This document shows positions 33,204-42,713 of a stretch of 64,000 bases of DNA, piece by piece. The notes under the pieces are model-generated. The model was not told the DNA's origin and made no database searches. It saw only the letters and a program-made list of their open reading frames with translations. This DNA is from Akkermansiaceae bacterium UBA2381 (lineage in GTDB: Bacteria > Verrucomicrobiota > Verrucomicrobiia > Verrucomicrobiales > DEV007): positions 62,001 through 126,000 of the forward strand of contig DDSV01000023.1 in the NCBI GenBank assembly GCA_002344215.1, in the 5' to 3' direction. The translations under genes and the position numbers were made by a program. Position 1 is the first letter of the stretch. Every line of letters starts with the position of its first letter.

Positions 33204-33879
33204 TTTTCTACAGAGCGTTACGTCGAATTTCATATCCGCCCGCCCGCTGTTCACCGATGGGCTGTGCCGGTTCGGTGCAACGAGGGCGCGGATTACCTTG
33301 AACCGGGGATGAGTGTAGCGAGGCGCGAAAACAATCGTCAAGCTCCTTTCCTTCCGAAAATTCGGCCGTCCACCGCTCCAAAACACTTCATCGACATTCC
33401 ATTGATTTCCCTTGTCCCCCCCGGCACTTCCGCTGCCATGTGAGTCTCTGGTTCAAAACCGTTGTTCCCTGCAAGGCCCTCACCACCGACGAGGGGAACG
33501 GCGTCGTGAGCGATCTGCCGTTTCGCCGCCAGTGTAATGCTGCGGCGAGGAGGGGAGCCTGTCCCTGGCCATGCCTAGTCCGACCACTTCGGAAGACCCG
33601 GTGGAAACGCACTGCGGTGGCACGGGTCACGGTCATCTCAAGTCAAAGCGGGCCGTCGTTTCGCTGCATCGGCAACGTGGTTCGGGCGAATTTGGGGATA
33701 GGGATGCTCTTCGTGACTCGTGGGATCTCACCTGATTTCCTCGGCAGTTTCCGAGTCTAAAATTTTATTCTGGAGAACGCGGCGGCAGTAATATCAACCA
33801 ATGTTCTGAGTTTTCATGCAACTCGCTTCTTCGGTTCGATAGAAAACGTACCAACAGGAACTTACGTTCATATTTCGAT
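33204..33879. other. Gap of decayed sequence
   Basis: No convincing gene fills this stretch. The reading frames found (about 33388-33636 minus and 33440-33760 plus) show no family features. The only recognisable content is the decayed copy of the cysteine-rich gene at 33500-33580. From about 33750 the sequence turns AT-rich, typical of the promoter-side or border of foreign DNA. Confidence 0.6.
33500..33580 (+). pseudogene. Decayed copy of the small cysteine-rich gene
   Basis: The stretch from 33524 is about three quarters identical, by eye over 55 bp, to 32017-32071 in the intact gene; both encode RRQxNAAAxRGxC. The upstream part matches with a gap around AGCGATC. Frameshifts and missing start show it is no longer coding. 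Confidence 0.45.
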
Positions 33880-34317
33880 TTAAGAATTGTCGTGATAATG
33901 AGCAATCAGCTTCTTGATGTCATCAGCCGAATAGAGAGCGGTTAATATTCCGTTGAGCAAGTCAACTTTGTCTGCCTCCGAGGGGATGAGGACACGATAA
34001 AAAATCGTAACGCATTTCGCTCCTTCATCGGCATGATAAAGGGAAATTGTACCGACCTCCGACATCGCATACTTGAGCAGCGGGATTGTAATGAGACGTA
34101 TATCCAGGTCGCTCTCGATATCCACACGCGAGTAGACAGGGCGAAGCCATTGATTCAGAAAATGGTAGGAACGTCCGCTCACCAATACTTTTCCAGCTTC
34201 ACCAGTAGGAGAAACCAGAAGGTTTTCACCTGCTTCGAGCGTACTCCAGCCTTGTGCGGCTATCGTTTCTTCGGCAAAGCTTAAATCAAGGCGAGATGGC
34301 AGAGCGTCGATGTTCAT
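33880..34317 (-). CDS. Unknown 145-residue protein next to the type ISP gene
   Basis: A protein starting MNIDALPSRLDLSFAEE, with LLVSPTGEAGKVLVSGRS and the acidic IDIRLITIPLLKYA region, and no known motif, signal peptide or membrane segment. It begins 25 bp after the stop of the truncated ISP gene and shares its strand, so both are probably one transcript. Base composition is more AT-rich than the core genome. Its place suggests a role in modification or in immunity control of the ISP system, but that is only inference from position. Confidence 0.5.
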   Translation of the reverse strand: MNIDALPSRLDLSFAEETIAAQGWSTLEAGENLLVSPTGEAGKVLVSGRSYHFLNQWLRPVYSRVDIESDLDIRLITIPLLKYAMSEVGTISLYHADEGAKCVTIFYRVLIPSEADKVDLLNGILTALYSADDIKKLIAHYHDNS

Positions 34318-34342
34318 GAAATCGGATTGTTGATATGCGCCC

Positions 34343-37300
34343 TCACCCAATCTCCAACGCCGGCAATCCCGCCACAATCCTATTCGTCTCCAAACTCACG
34401 GTGATCACCCGCAGGAACAACTCGAGCGGGTACTTGGCGTTGCCCATCGTTTCGGTGGCCCAGAGGTTGGCGTCGTTGGTGATGCCGCTGGCTTTGTCGG
34501 TGGTGACGGACTGGCGTTCCATGACCCATTCGAGGGCGGGCTTGCCGTTGACGACGTAGTCGTAGGCGTCGAGAGGGATGCCGGTGATGGTGATCCGGGG
34601 ATTGTAGATCACGGTGGTCTTGTCGTTGACGGTCTTGCCGGTTTCGGGGTCCTTGACCTTACCGAACTTCATCTTTTCGACGCGGTAGTCTTCGGGCTTC
34701 AGGGAGGCGAGGGCGGGGCGGTCTTTGCCGGTGACGGTCACGGTCGCGGGATACATCGCGACGGTCTCGTAGTGGAGGTGCCAGTGGGCGAGGTCGCGTC
34801 CGGCCTGGGTAAAGGCGGCGAAGGCGGCGTGGGTTTTGACGGCGGGGATGCGGGGGAGCTCTTTGCCGAGGTTGTCGGCGAAGCGGGTGCGGTACTCGGG
34901 CGAATGGAGGAGCCCGTAGATGTAGTAGAAGAGATCCTCTTTCGTGATCGAAACGCCCTCGCCCGGCGCGGGGTAGGCGGCCTGGAAATGCGCAAGTCCC
35001 GCGTCGGTGATGGCGTCGCGTCGTGTGGGGGACGCGGTGGCGGGAGCGGAGGAGAAGAGGTCGTCGGCCTCGCCTTCCGCCGCTTTTTCGTAAATGTATC
35101 GCGGAAAGCACTGGCTCGCTCCGTTCGCCGAAGCAAAAGCTAAATCTTGAATCACATCAGTAATAATCGCAGAAAATCCGACTCTACTGCTCATTCCGCT
35201 TACACCGATAATCAAATTTTCTGATTTGGGTGACGGAAACAAACGTGGCATTTGGTAACAGCGATGATTTAGCTTTGAATCAAAATAAAGGTGGGTCTTT
35301 GTGAAGGGGCGATACGCCGCTAGCACAATGCTTCTGGGTTCGAATGTGAGCCTCAAACCCCTTTCGTAACTGGAGCGGAGGCTACTCGACCACTTAATCA
35401 ATTTTTCATCGGAATCAGGTTCATGAGCTGGATTCTTTTCCCGATGTGAGATCTCAGCATTATATGTCCCGATCAATGTCTGAATCTTGAGCGTGAGTTG
35501 GTTAACAGAAAAATTGTATACCCACGAATCGCGGTTTGTTTGAACTCCGCTTGAGTAGCTATGAAAGATGGTTATTTCTGTTGTCTTCTTGTCACCCATC
35601 AGCGCGAAGAAGCGGTAAGATCGGTCCGCTTGATTGATCCAGTCCCCGCTGTCGTCAGGGATGATTTTTTCCCATGCATTCGCTGCTGCGAGCCCATCAA
35701 TACTTCCAAAATCACGGACGCGCTCCAGCTTCTGCTCCGTGCTTAAGTAGTCACCGATGTCATGGAAGAAGATCTCTGCAACCTCTCCTGACACGGTCTT
35801 GCCATCGACCTGACCCTCTTGAATTGCCGGGCGTTTGACAAAGAAGCTAATTGCGATGGGGGCGCGGCTGCCACTGCCGAAGATCTTGCCGCCTTCGCGC
35901 CGTGACTGCTCGCCCGATGTTCGTTGGTTGCCGCGGAGGTGGAACACGTGGATACGGCAGAATTCGCCTGCGAGGGATTTTCGAAGTCCGTCGGCGGCCC
36001 GTCCGTCGATCCACCCGGCATTCGTTACGAAACCAATAATACCGCTTTTTCCAATGCGATCGCTGGCCCAGCGGATTGCGCGGATATAGCTGTCGTATAG
36101 CGAATTGTTGTTCGTCGCGGCGGAGAGGTCGGCATAGGTGTTTCGGATACGATCATCCAATCCGGGATACGCGATATTCTGATTGTTATCATTCGCGTTC
36201 TCCTGCCCCTTGGAATAAGGCGGATTCCCCACAATCACCCGAATATCCAGCGCCTTCTGCCGTTTCCTCCGGTCGCTATTGTTCGTCAGCAGATCGCTGA
36301 TCATGTCGCCCTTCTCGTACAACTGGAAGGTATCGGTCAAACAAATCCCCTGAAAGGGCTCGTACTTGCCGCCCACCAGCGAGTGATAGACCGCCTCGAT
36401 ATTGATCGCGGCGATGTAGTAGGCGAGCAGCACGATCTCGTTCGCGTGGATCTCGTGTTTGTATTTGTGGGGGAGCTGCTCGGGGCTGATCAGTCCACTC
36501 TGGAGGAGCCTGGTGATGAAGGTTCCGGTGCCGGTGAATGGATCGATGATGTGGACCCCCTCGCTCCCGAGGGTCTGGCCGAACTCCTCCTGCAAGAGAT
36601 CGTTGACGCTGTGGATGATGAAGTCAACGACCTCGACGGGGGTGTAGACGATGCCGAGGCGCTCGGTCATCTTGGGGAAGGCGTTGCGGAAAAATTTGTC
36701 GTAGAGCTCGACGACGATCTTCTGTTTGCCCTCGGCGCTGTCGATCCCGGCGGCGCGCATCTCGACGCTGGCGTAGAATTTGTCGAGGGTGGCGGCCTCC
36801 TTCTCGAGACGGTGCTCGTGCAGCACGTCGAGGACCTGCTGCATGGCCTGCGAGACGGGATTGTGGCTCGCGAAGCTGTAGTCTTTGAAGAGGGCGTCGA
36901 AGACGGGTTTGGTGATGAGGTGCTGGGCGAGCATCTCGATGACTTCGCCGTCGCTGATGGAGTCATTGAGATCGTCGCGGAGTTCGTTCGCGAAGGCGGT
37001 GAAGGCGGCGACTTCTTTTTCGTTCTTCGGATCGCCGACGATGGTGGTGATGCGGGTGATGTGGGTCTGGGCGATTTTGGCGATGTCTTTGGCCCATTCG
37101 TCCCAGTAGTTCCGGTTGCCGCATTTTTTGACGACTTTGGCGTAGAGGGCTTTTTCGAGTTCGCCGACATGGAACTGCAGTTCGGCCTGGACCACTTTGG
37201 GATAGGTGGTCTCGGCGGTCCCGATGCCGTATTGCTCTTTGCCGGTGGGTTCGCTAACCTTGGCGCTTTTGCTTTTTTTCGACGGCAGGGTGTCGGTCGT

Positions 37301-37348
37301 GGCGATGACCTCCATCTTCTGATCGGTGATGGAGACAACCTGGAGCAC
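34343..37348 (-). pseudogene. Type ISP restriction-modification enzyme, lacking its nuclease-helicase half
   Basis: The 1001-codon frame covers the coupler, methyltransferase and target-recognition parts of type ISP enzymes (LlaGI/LlaBIII-like), whose full length is about 1600 residues. The methyltransferase motifs are DPFTGTGTF (269-277) and NPPY (375-378); the C-terminus has the ...RQSVTTDKASG... segment of this family. The N-terminal Mrr-like nuclease and SF2 helicase are absent. The frame opens at a GTG at 37348 after an in-frame stop a few codons upstream, with no good start, so the 5' end is lost. It may still methylate DNA, or be dead. The lost part ends at the junction with a truncated GH94 gene. 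Confidence 0.85.
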
Positions 37349-37372
37349 CGACGAAATGAGCTTCTATTCTGA

Positions 37373-38176
37373 GCGGGGGCTGAATACCCCCGTTACCCTG
37401 ACGATAGACTCCGTTACCGACGCGCCTATTTTGATGATGGCACCCCACTGGGTTCGGCCTCGAACGAGGAGTGCCAGATCGACTCCATCGCCCAGAGCTG
37501 GGCCGTTCTTTCAGGAGCGGGAGATCCGGAGAGGGCGCGCCTCGGGATGAAGATGGTTGATGAGAGGCTCGTCCGGAGAGATTCGGGATTGATTCAGCTT
37601 TTTGATCCTCCCTTTGACAAATCCTCCCTCGAGCCCGGTTACATCAAGGGATACATCCCCGGGGTGCGGGAGAACGGTGGTCAGTACACCCATGCGGCGA
37701 TCTGGACCGCGATGGCCTTTGCGGTGATGGGTGAAACCGAAAAAGCCTGGGAGCTGTTCTCGCTCCTCAATCCGATCCGTCATGCAATCGACCCGGCCGG
37801 GGTGGAGCGATACAAGATCGAACCCTACGTCGTGGCCGCAGACATCTATTCGGTTGCGCCGAACATCGGACGGGGAGGCTGGAGCTGGTACACCGGGTCT
37901 GCGGGCTGGATGTACCGGCTCATCATCGAAACCCTCTTTGGTCTCGAAGTCGAGAGGGATCAGTTGACTCTGACCCCGCATCTCCCCCGGGGATGGGATT
38001 CCTTCAAAATTCACTACCGCTTTCGGGAGACTTTTTACCACATCACGATTGTTCGACAGGGCACCCTCCCTGTCGGAGGAGAACAGCGCTTTCTCGACGG
38101 AAAGGAATTGACCGGCAAAACCCTCCTTCTCTTGGACGACCACGTCGATCATCTCCTGGAAATACGGGTTCCCTGA
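37373..38176 (+). pseudogene. 5'-truncated GH94 glycoside phosphorylase
   Basis: From the first in-frame codon after a stop at 37370, the plus strand reads RYRRAYFDDGTPLGSAS, NEECQIDSIAQSWAVLSG, then GYIKGYIPGVRENGGQYTHAA and GGWSWYTGSAGWMYR, the conserved C-terminal catalytic region of GH94 enzymes (cellobiose/cellodextrin or cyclic-glucan phosphorylases). GH94 proteins have about 800 residues or more, and only the last 265 codons remain, without a start. The 5' part has been cut away next to the 5' end of the ISP gene, so two genes were joined by a rearrangement at about 37349-37372. The gene runs toward lepA with no overlap. Confidence 0.85.
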
Positions 38177-38278
38177 ACCGTCGAATTATGGGAATTGCAG
38201 TCCCGCGGGGGCCGAAGGCGGCTTCGAGGAGCGGCTTTACTTTCGGGCGGATCACACTAAGTTTGCGCCCTTTTGACG

Positions 38279-40078
38279 ATGTCCATTGAACTGACAAGGA
38301 ATTTTTCCATCATTGCCCATATCGATCACGGCAAGACGACCCTTTCGGATCGTCTTCTCGAGACGACGGCAACCATTTCACAGCGGGAAAAGCAGGATCA
38401 GCTTCTCGACTCGATGGATCTGGAGCGGGAGCGGGGTATTACGATCAAATCGCACCCGGTGACGATGAAATATCTCGCCAAGGACGGGAAGACCTACCAG
38501 CTCAATCTTGCTGACACTCCCGGGCACGTCGATTTCTCCTACGAAGTGAGCCGGTCCCTCGCCGCCTGCGAGGGTGCACTGCTCCTCGTGGATGCCGCCC
38601 AAGGGGTTGAGGCCCAGACGGTGGCGAACATGCATCTCGCCCAGTTGGCCGGACTTCATGTCATTCCGGTGATCAACAAGATCGACCTTCCCAGCGCCGA
38701 TGTTCCGGCAGTGAAGAAGCAACTTGAGGACATTCTCGCGATTCCGGGGGATGAGGCGATCGAGGCCAGTGCCAAGATGGGCATTGGAATTGAAAACATC
38801 CTCGAAGCCATCGTAAAACGTATTCCGGCACCGAAGAAGCCGACTGACGAGATTCTTCGGGCTCTCGTTTTCGACTCGGTTTTTGATACCTACCGCGGCG
38901 TCGTCAGCTACGTACGGGTCGTCAGCGGCCAGATCAAACGCGGCACCACAATCCGCATGATGGCCACAGGCAAGACCTACGAGGTCAAGGAAGTGGGTGT
39001 CTTTACGCCCAAGCAGTTTCCCCGCGAGAAGCTCTTCCCCGGTGATGTCGGTTACCTCATCGCGAACATGAAATCGTCGACCGAGGTGAAAATCGGCGAC
39101 ACCATCACCGACACTCGCATCTCCGCGACCGAGCCGCTTCCCGGCTTCAAGGAGATCCAGCCCATGGTCTTCAGCGGGATTTATCCGATCTCGACCGAGG
39201 ACTTCGAACAACTCAAGCTCGCTATGGGCAAGCTGCAGATCAACGACTCGGCTTTCAGTTATCAGGCGGAAAGTTCGGTCGCTCTCGGATTCGGATTCCG
39301 TTGCGGATTCCTCGGACTCCTCCACATGGAGATCGTGCAGGAGCGTCTCCGCCGTGAGTTCAACATGGACGTGATCTCGACCTACCCGGGTGTGGTCTAC
39401 AAGGTGAAGCTCACCGATGGGTCGGAGATCGAGGTCGATAACCCCAGCTTTCTTCCTGAGCCCCAGAGTATCCTCGAAATTTGCGAACCAACCGTCAAAG
39501 CCTACGTCATGTCTCCGAACGAGTACATCGGCGAGATCATGAAGCTGGTCGCCGAAAAACGGGGAGAACTGGTCAACACCGAGACGCTTGACGCGGGCCG
39601 CGTTCTCCTGACAGCGATCCTGCCGCTCAACGAGATTCTTGTCGATTTCAACGACCGCCTCAAGAGCATGACCCGCGGCTACGGCAGCATGGATTACGAG
39701 CACTGGGAATATCAGCCCGGTAAACTCGTGAAGATGGATATTCTCATCGCCGGGGAGTCGGTCGATGCCTTTTCGGTGATTGTGCACCGCGACAAGGCCG
39801 AGTCGCGGGGACGCCAGCTTTGCGCAAAGCTGAGGGACGTGATTCCCCAGCAGCTCTTCACCGTTGCGATCCAGGCCACCATCGGTGCCAAGATCATCGC
39901 CCGTGAGAGTATCAGTGCCCTCCGGAAAAACGTGACCGCCAAATGTTACGGCGGTGACATCTCCCGGAAACGGAAACTGCTCGACAAGCAGAAAGAAGGT
40001 AAGAAAAAGATGAAGGCCATCGGCAAGGTCAACATCCCACAGGATGCCTTTATTAAAGTCCTGAAATCGGGGGATTGA
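38279..40078 (+). CDS. lepA: Elongation factor 4 (LepA)
   Basis: A 599-residue translational GTPase; start set at the ATG at 38279, preceded by a TTG two codons upstream. The G1 box AHIDHGKTTL, the switch II LADTPGHVDFSYE, and INKIDLPSAD are all present. The C-terminal region (ESISALRKNVTAKCYGGDISRKRKLLDKQKEGKKKMK) is the LepA-specific CTD that contacts the ribosome. It is thought to back-translocate or help ribosome assembly. It is followed 61 bp later by lepB, the classical LepA-LepB arrangement. Confidence 0.95.
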   Translation: MSIELTRNFSIIAHIDHGKTTLSDRLLETTATISQREKQDQLLDSMDLERERGITIKSHPVTMKYLAKDGKTYQLNLADTPGHVDFSYEVSRSLAACEGALLLVDAAQGVEAQTVANMHLAQLAGLHVIPVINKIDLPSADVPAVKKQLEDILAIPGDEAIEASAKMGIGIENILEAIVKRIPAPKKPTDEILRALVFDSVFDTYRGVVSYVRVVSGQIKRGTTIRMMATGKTYEVKEVGVFTPKQFPREKLFPGDVGYLIANMKSSTEVKIGDTITDTRISATEPLPGFKEIQPMVFSGIYPISTEDFEQLKLAMGKLQINDSAFSYQAESSVALGFGFRCGFLGLLHMEIVQERLRREFNMDVISTYPGVVYKVKLTDGSEIEVDNPSFLPEPQSILEICEPTVKAYVMSPNEYIGEIMKLVAEKRGELVNTETLDAGRVLLTAILPLNEILVDFNDRLKSMTRGYGSMDYEHWEYQPGKLVKMDILIAGESVDAFSVIVHRDKAESRGRQLCAKLRDVIPQQLFTVAIQATIGAKIIARESISALRKNVTAKCYGGDISRKRKLLDKQKEGKKKMKAIGKVNIPQDAFIKVLKSGD

Positions 40079-40139
40079 GGAACTCGGATACAGGAGCTGG
40101 AATGCAGAAGTCAGAAACCTGAAACTTTAAACTTTGAAG

Positions 40140-41351
40140 ATGTTCCTTTTTAGCAAACCCACGAAAGAAGAACTCGCTGAACGCCCGCTCGACAAGCGCG
40201 GTCGCAAAGAGGGAGTTGCCCTGACCAAAGGGGTCAAAAAATTCCTGCGATACAACGACGACCTCATTCCCGAGGCGAAGAAGGAGGAGATCGTTTCCAA
40301 AAACGCCGCCTTCCTCGAGGGGTTGCAGGATACCGCGAAAAAGCGGAAGGATCTGGAGGCGCTCGCCGAGGATCTTACCGAGACCTGCAAGAAATCGGTC
40401 AAGGACTACAAGCCTTCGGCGCTGAAAGAGAACATCGAGGTGATCTTTGTCGCTGTCGTCATTGCGATGGGAATTCGCGCGTATTTCATCCAGCAGTTCA
40501 AGATCCCGACCGGATCAATGCAGCCGACCCTGAACGGAATCATTGCCTATCCCACCGAGGAGATGAATCCGCATGCGGAGCGAAACGCGCCCGAGGGATA
40601 TGAGAGGCCCGCCCTGCCCAAGTTGCTCTGGGACAAATTCTGGTATGGCCGCAGCCACGTCGAGTGGGTGGTGCAGGAGGACGACGTTCTCATTCTCGAC
40701 CGCGATCACTTTTACGGGAAGACTCACTTCATCTTTTTTCCGAGAACCTATCTGAAGACAAAAAACGGCCAGACCTTCAGTGCTCCGGGAACAGAGTCGC
40801 GGGTGCAGAGTCTGCTCAACATCGGACTGATCTCGGGTCCGGGGGGCTCCCGCCTCGTTCCGGTTAAAGCGGGTGACATCATCGCGAGGGGATATGTCGA
40901 CACGGGTGATCAACTCGTGGTGAACAAATGGATCTACCATTTCAAGAAGCCCGAGCGGGGAGAGGTCTTTGTCTTCGACACCCAGAACATCGGAGCCATC
41001 CAAAGCACCCTCGATGATCCGCGCCAGGGCTCGCAGCATTACATCAAACGTATCGGGGGCCAGCCCGGAGACCAGGTCGAGATCGATCCTCCCATGTTGA
41101 AGATCAATGGTGAAGTCGCGAAAGAGCCGGGCTTGCAGCGTGTCATGGCCAAGGAGGGTTATTACACGGGCTACACCGCGCAGGGAACCCGGGAGGTGAG
41201 CCTGCCCAAGGGGGCTTACTGGGCGCTCGGTGATAACAGCGCCAACAGTTCGGATTCAAGAAACTGGGGGGTCGTGCCTGAGGAAAATATCGTGGGAAGG
41301 GCGGCCTTTGTTTATTACCCCTTCGGTCATCATTTCGGGAACGTCGATTGA
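40140..41351 (+). CDS. lepB: Signal peptidase I
   Basis: A 403-residue type I signal peptidase. After a long cytosolic N-terminal part (about 95 residues, including KKEEIVSKNAAFL) comes one transmembrane helix (VIFVAVVIAMGIRAYFI). The catalytic Ser126 lies in KIPTGSMQPTL and the general base Lys303 in HYIKRIGGQPGD; the last motif is ALGDNSANSSDSRNWG. It cleaves signal peptides from exported proteins. The ATG at 40140 was preferred to the TTG at 40134. It follows lepA and is followed 6 bp later by the prenyl synthase. Confidence 0.94.
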   Translation: MFLFSKPTKEELAERPLDKRGRKEGVALTKGVKKFLRYNDDLIPEAKKEEIVSKNAAFLEGLQDTAKKRKDLEALAEDLTETCKKSVKDYKPSALKENIEVIFVAVVIAMGIRAYFIQQFKIPTGSMQPTLNGIIAYPTEEMNPHAERNAPEGYERPALPKLLWDKFWYGRSHVEWVVQEDDVLILDRDHFYGKTHFIFFPRTYLKTKNGQTFSAPGTESRVQSLLNIGLISGPGGSRLVPVKAGDIIARGYVDTGDQLVVNKWIYHFKKPERGEVFVFDTQNIGAIQSTLDDPRQGSQHYIKRIGGQPGDQVEIDPPMLKINGEVAKEPGLQRVMAKEGYYTGYTAQGTREVSLPKGAYWALGDNSANSSDSRNWGVVPEENIVGRAAFVYYPFGHHFGNVD

Positions 41352-41357
41352 GTTGCG

Positions 41358-42197
41358 TTGGACCCCGTTACTGACAGCGCCCGTGAGATTGTGAGCCGCA
41401 GCGGCTCGAATCTCGCCTTTGCCCTCGCTGTCCTGCCCCGGCGGAAGCGCGACGACATGCGCGTCTTTTACGCTTTCTGCCGTGTTGTCGATGACATCGT
41501 CGACGACCAGGGGTATTCGCTTGAAGAGCGCCGTGCCGGATTGACGAGATGGAGGGATCTCATTCATGGACGGCTGACGGAGCCGCTTGCCGGCATTGAG
41601 CAGGAGTTCATGGAACTGTGCCGGAGCTATACCCTCGAAACAGCCGACCTCGATTCTATTATCACCGGGATGGAAATGGATCTGGAGCCGCAGCGATTTG
41701 AAACGGCTGCGGACCTTCAGTATTATTGCTACTGCGTCGCCAGTGCGGTCGGTCTGGTGAGCATCGAGATTTTCGGATACACCGATCCCGCGACCCGTGT
41801 TTATGCCGAGCAACTGGGGTATGCCCTCCAGTGGACCAACATTCTGCGCGATGTCGGTGAGGACGCACGGGAGGGACGGCTCTATCTGCCGCTCGAGGAC
41901 CTGAAACGTTTCGGTCTCACCGAAAAGATGATCCTCGATCAAAAGCCCGACCGGGCGAAGTTCGAACGGCTCATGAAGCATGAGACTGATCGCGCGCGAT
42001 CCTTTTACAAGGCCGCGGCGGAAGCGCTTCCGAAGGCGGATCGGACTTCGATGCGCTCGGCGGAGTTGATGAGACGTATCTATTCGGCCATCCTCGACGG
42101 GATGGAAAAGGATGGTTACCGGGTGTATGAGCGGCGCTACCGGCTACCCAAGGCGGTGATGCTCGGCGAATTCCTGCGCGCGAAATTTTTAGGATAA
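41358..42197 (+). CDS. Squalene/phytoene synthase family (HpnD-like presqualene synthase)
   Basis: A 279-residue protein of the trans-isoprenyl diphosphate head-to-head synthase family. The first aspartate-rich motif is FCRVVDDIVDDQG and the second is ILRDVGEDAREGR; both bind Mg-diphosphate. HpnD, HpnC and HpnE divide squalene synthesis in many bacteria, but hpnC and hpnE are not in the window, so the HpnD name is a best guess from similarity. The start is TTG at 41358, 6 bp after lepB stops. It likely feeds hopanoid or carotenoid synthesis. Confidence 0.82.
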   Translation: MDPVTDSAREIVSRSGSNLAFALAVLPRRKRDDMRVFYAFCRVVDDIVDDQGYSLEERRAGLTRWRDLIHGRLTEPLAGIEQEFMELCRSYTLETADLDSIITGMEMDLEPQRFETAADLQYYCYCVASAVGLVSIEIFGYTDPATRVYAEQLGYALQWTNILRDVGEDAREGRLYLPLEDLKRFGLTEKMILDQKPDRAKFERLMKHETDRARSFYKAAAEALPKADRTSMRSAELMRRIYSAILDGMEKDGYRVYERRYRLPKAVMLGEFLRAKFLG

Positions 42198-42206
42198 CGG
42201 TGAGCT

Positions 42207-42662
42207 ATGGAAATGGAATTTGTCCGCTACAAACACGCGAGGTTCTCAGCCAGGCTGCCCTCTCATTTTCGTTATTCACTGAGTCACTTCTGGATGGTCG
42301 AGGATCCGGAAACACCGGGTCTATGGCGGGTCGGGTTCACCAAGTTCGCGACCCGGATGCTCGGTGAACTGGTCGAGGCGCAATTCGAAGTGAAGCCGGG
42401 TGACACGGTGTCGTCGGGCGATCAGATCGGCTACGTTGAGGGCTTCAAGGCGGCGAGTGATTTGTTCTGCGTCATGGAAGGCGCTTTTGCCGGGGGCAAT
42501 CCCATCCTCGAGGTCGACGCCTGCATCGTGAAAAGCTCTCCCTACGTAGACGGCTGGCTCTATGCCGTCGAGGGACAGCCCGAAGAGACCAGCGTCGACG
42601 TTCACGGCTACATCGAACACCTCAATGCGCTCATTGAAAAAATGCAGCAGGAAGGGTATTGA
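42207..42662 (+). CDS. GcvH-like lipoyl-carrier protein
   Basis: A 151-residue protein of the glycine cleavage H family, but with an unusual N-terminus. The lipoyl attachment site is GYVEGFKAASDLF with Lys81 in place of the usual EsvKA.s pattern: the motif reads VEGFKAASD. The flanking WRVGFTKFATRMLGEL and ILEVDACIVKSSPYVDGWLY segments match the H-protein fold. No gcvT or gcvP lies nearby. It starts 9 bp after the prenyl synthase, so it shares their operon. Function in lipoate transfer or another complex is possible. Confidence 0.75.
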   Translation: MEMEFVRYKHARFSARLPSHFRYSLSHFWMVEDPETPGLWRVGFTKFATRMLGELVEAQFEVKPGDTVSSGDQIGYVEGFKAASDLFCVMEGAFAGGNPILEVDACIVKSSPYVDGWLYAVEGQPEETSVDVHGYIEHLNALIEKMQQEGY

Positions 42663-42713
42663 ACGGCCCCGAGGTCGAAACCCCGTCTTTTTTGTCCCCC
42701 CCGGAACTCCTTT

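Noticed and set aside
37349..37400. Insertion sequence at the ISP/GH94 junction
   Set aside because: No transposase gene, terminal inverted repeats or target duplication could be identified at the junction.
38378..39787. 469-codon minus-strand frame in lepA
   Set aside because: It is a shadow of lepA, caused by high GC; no family features are found in its translation.
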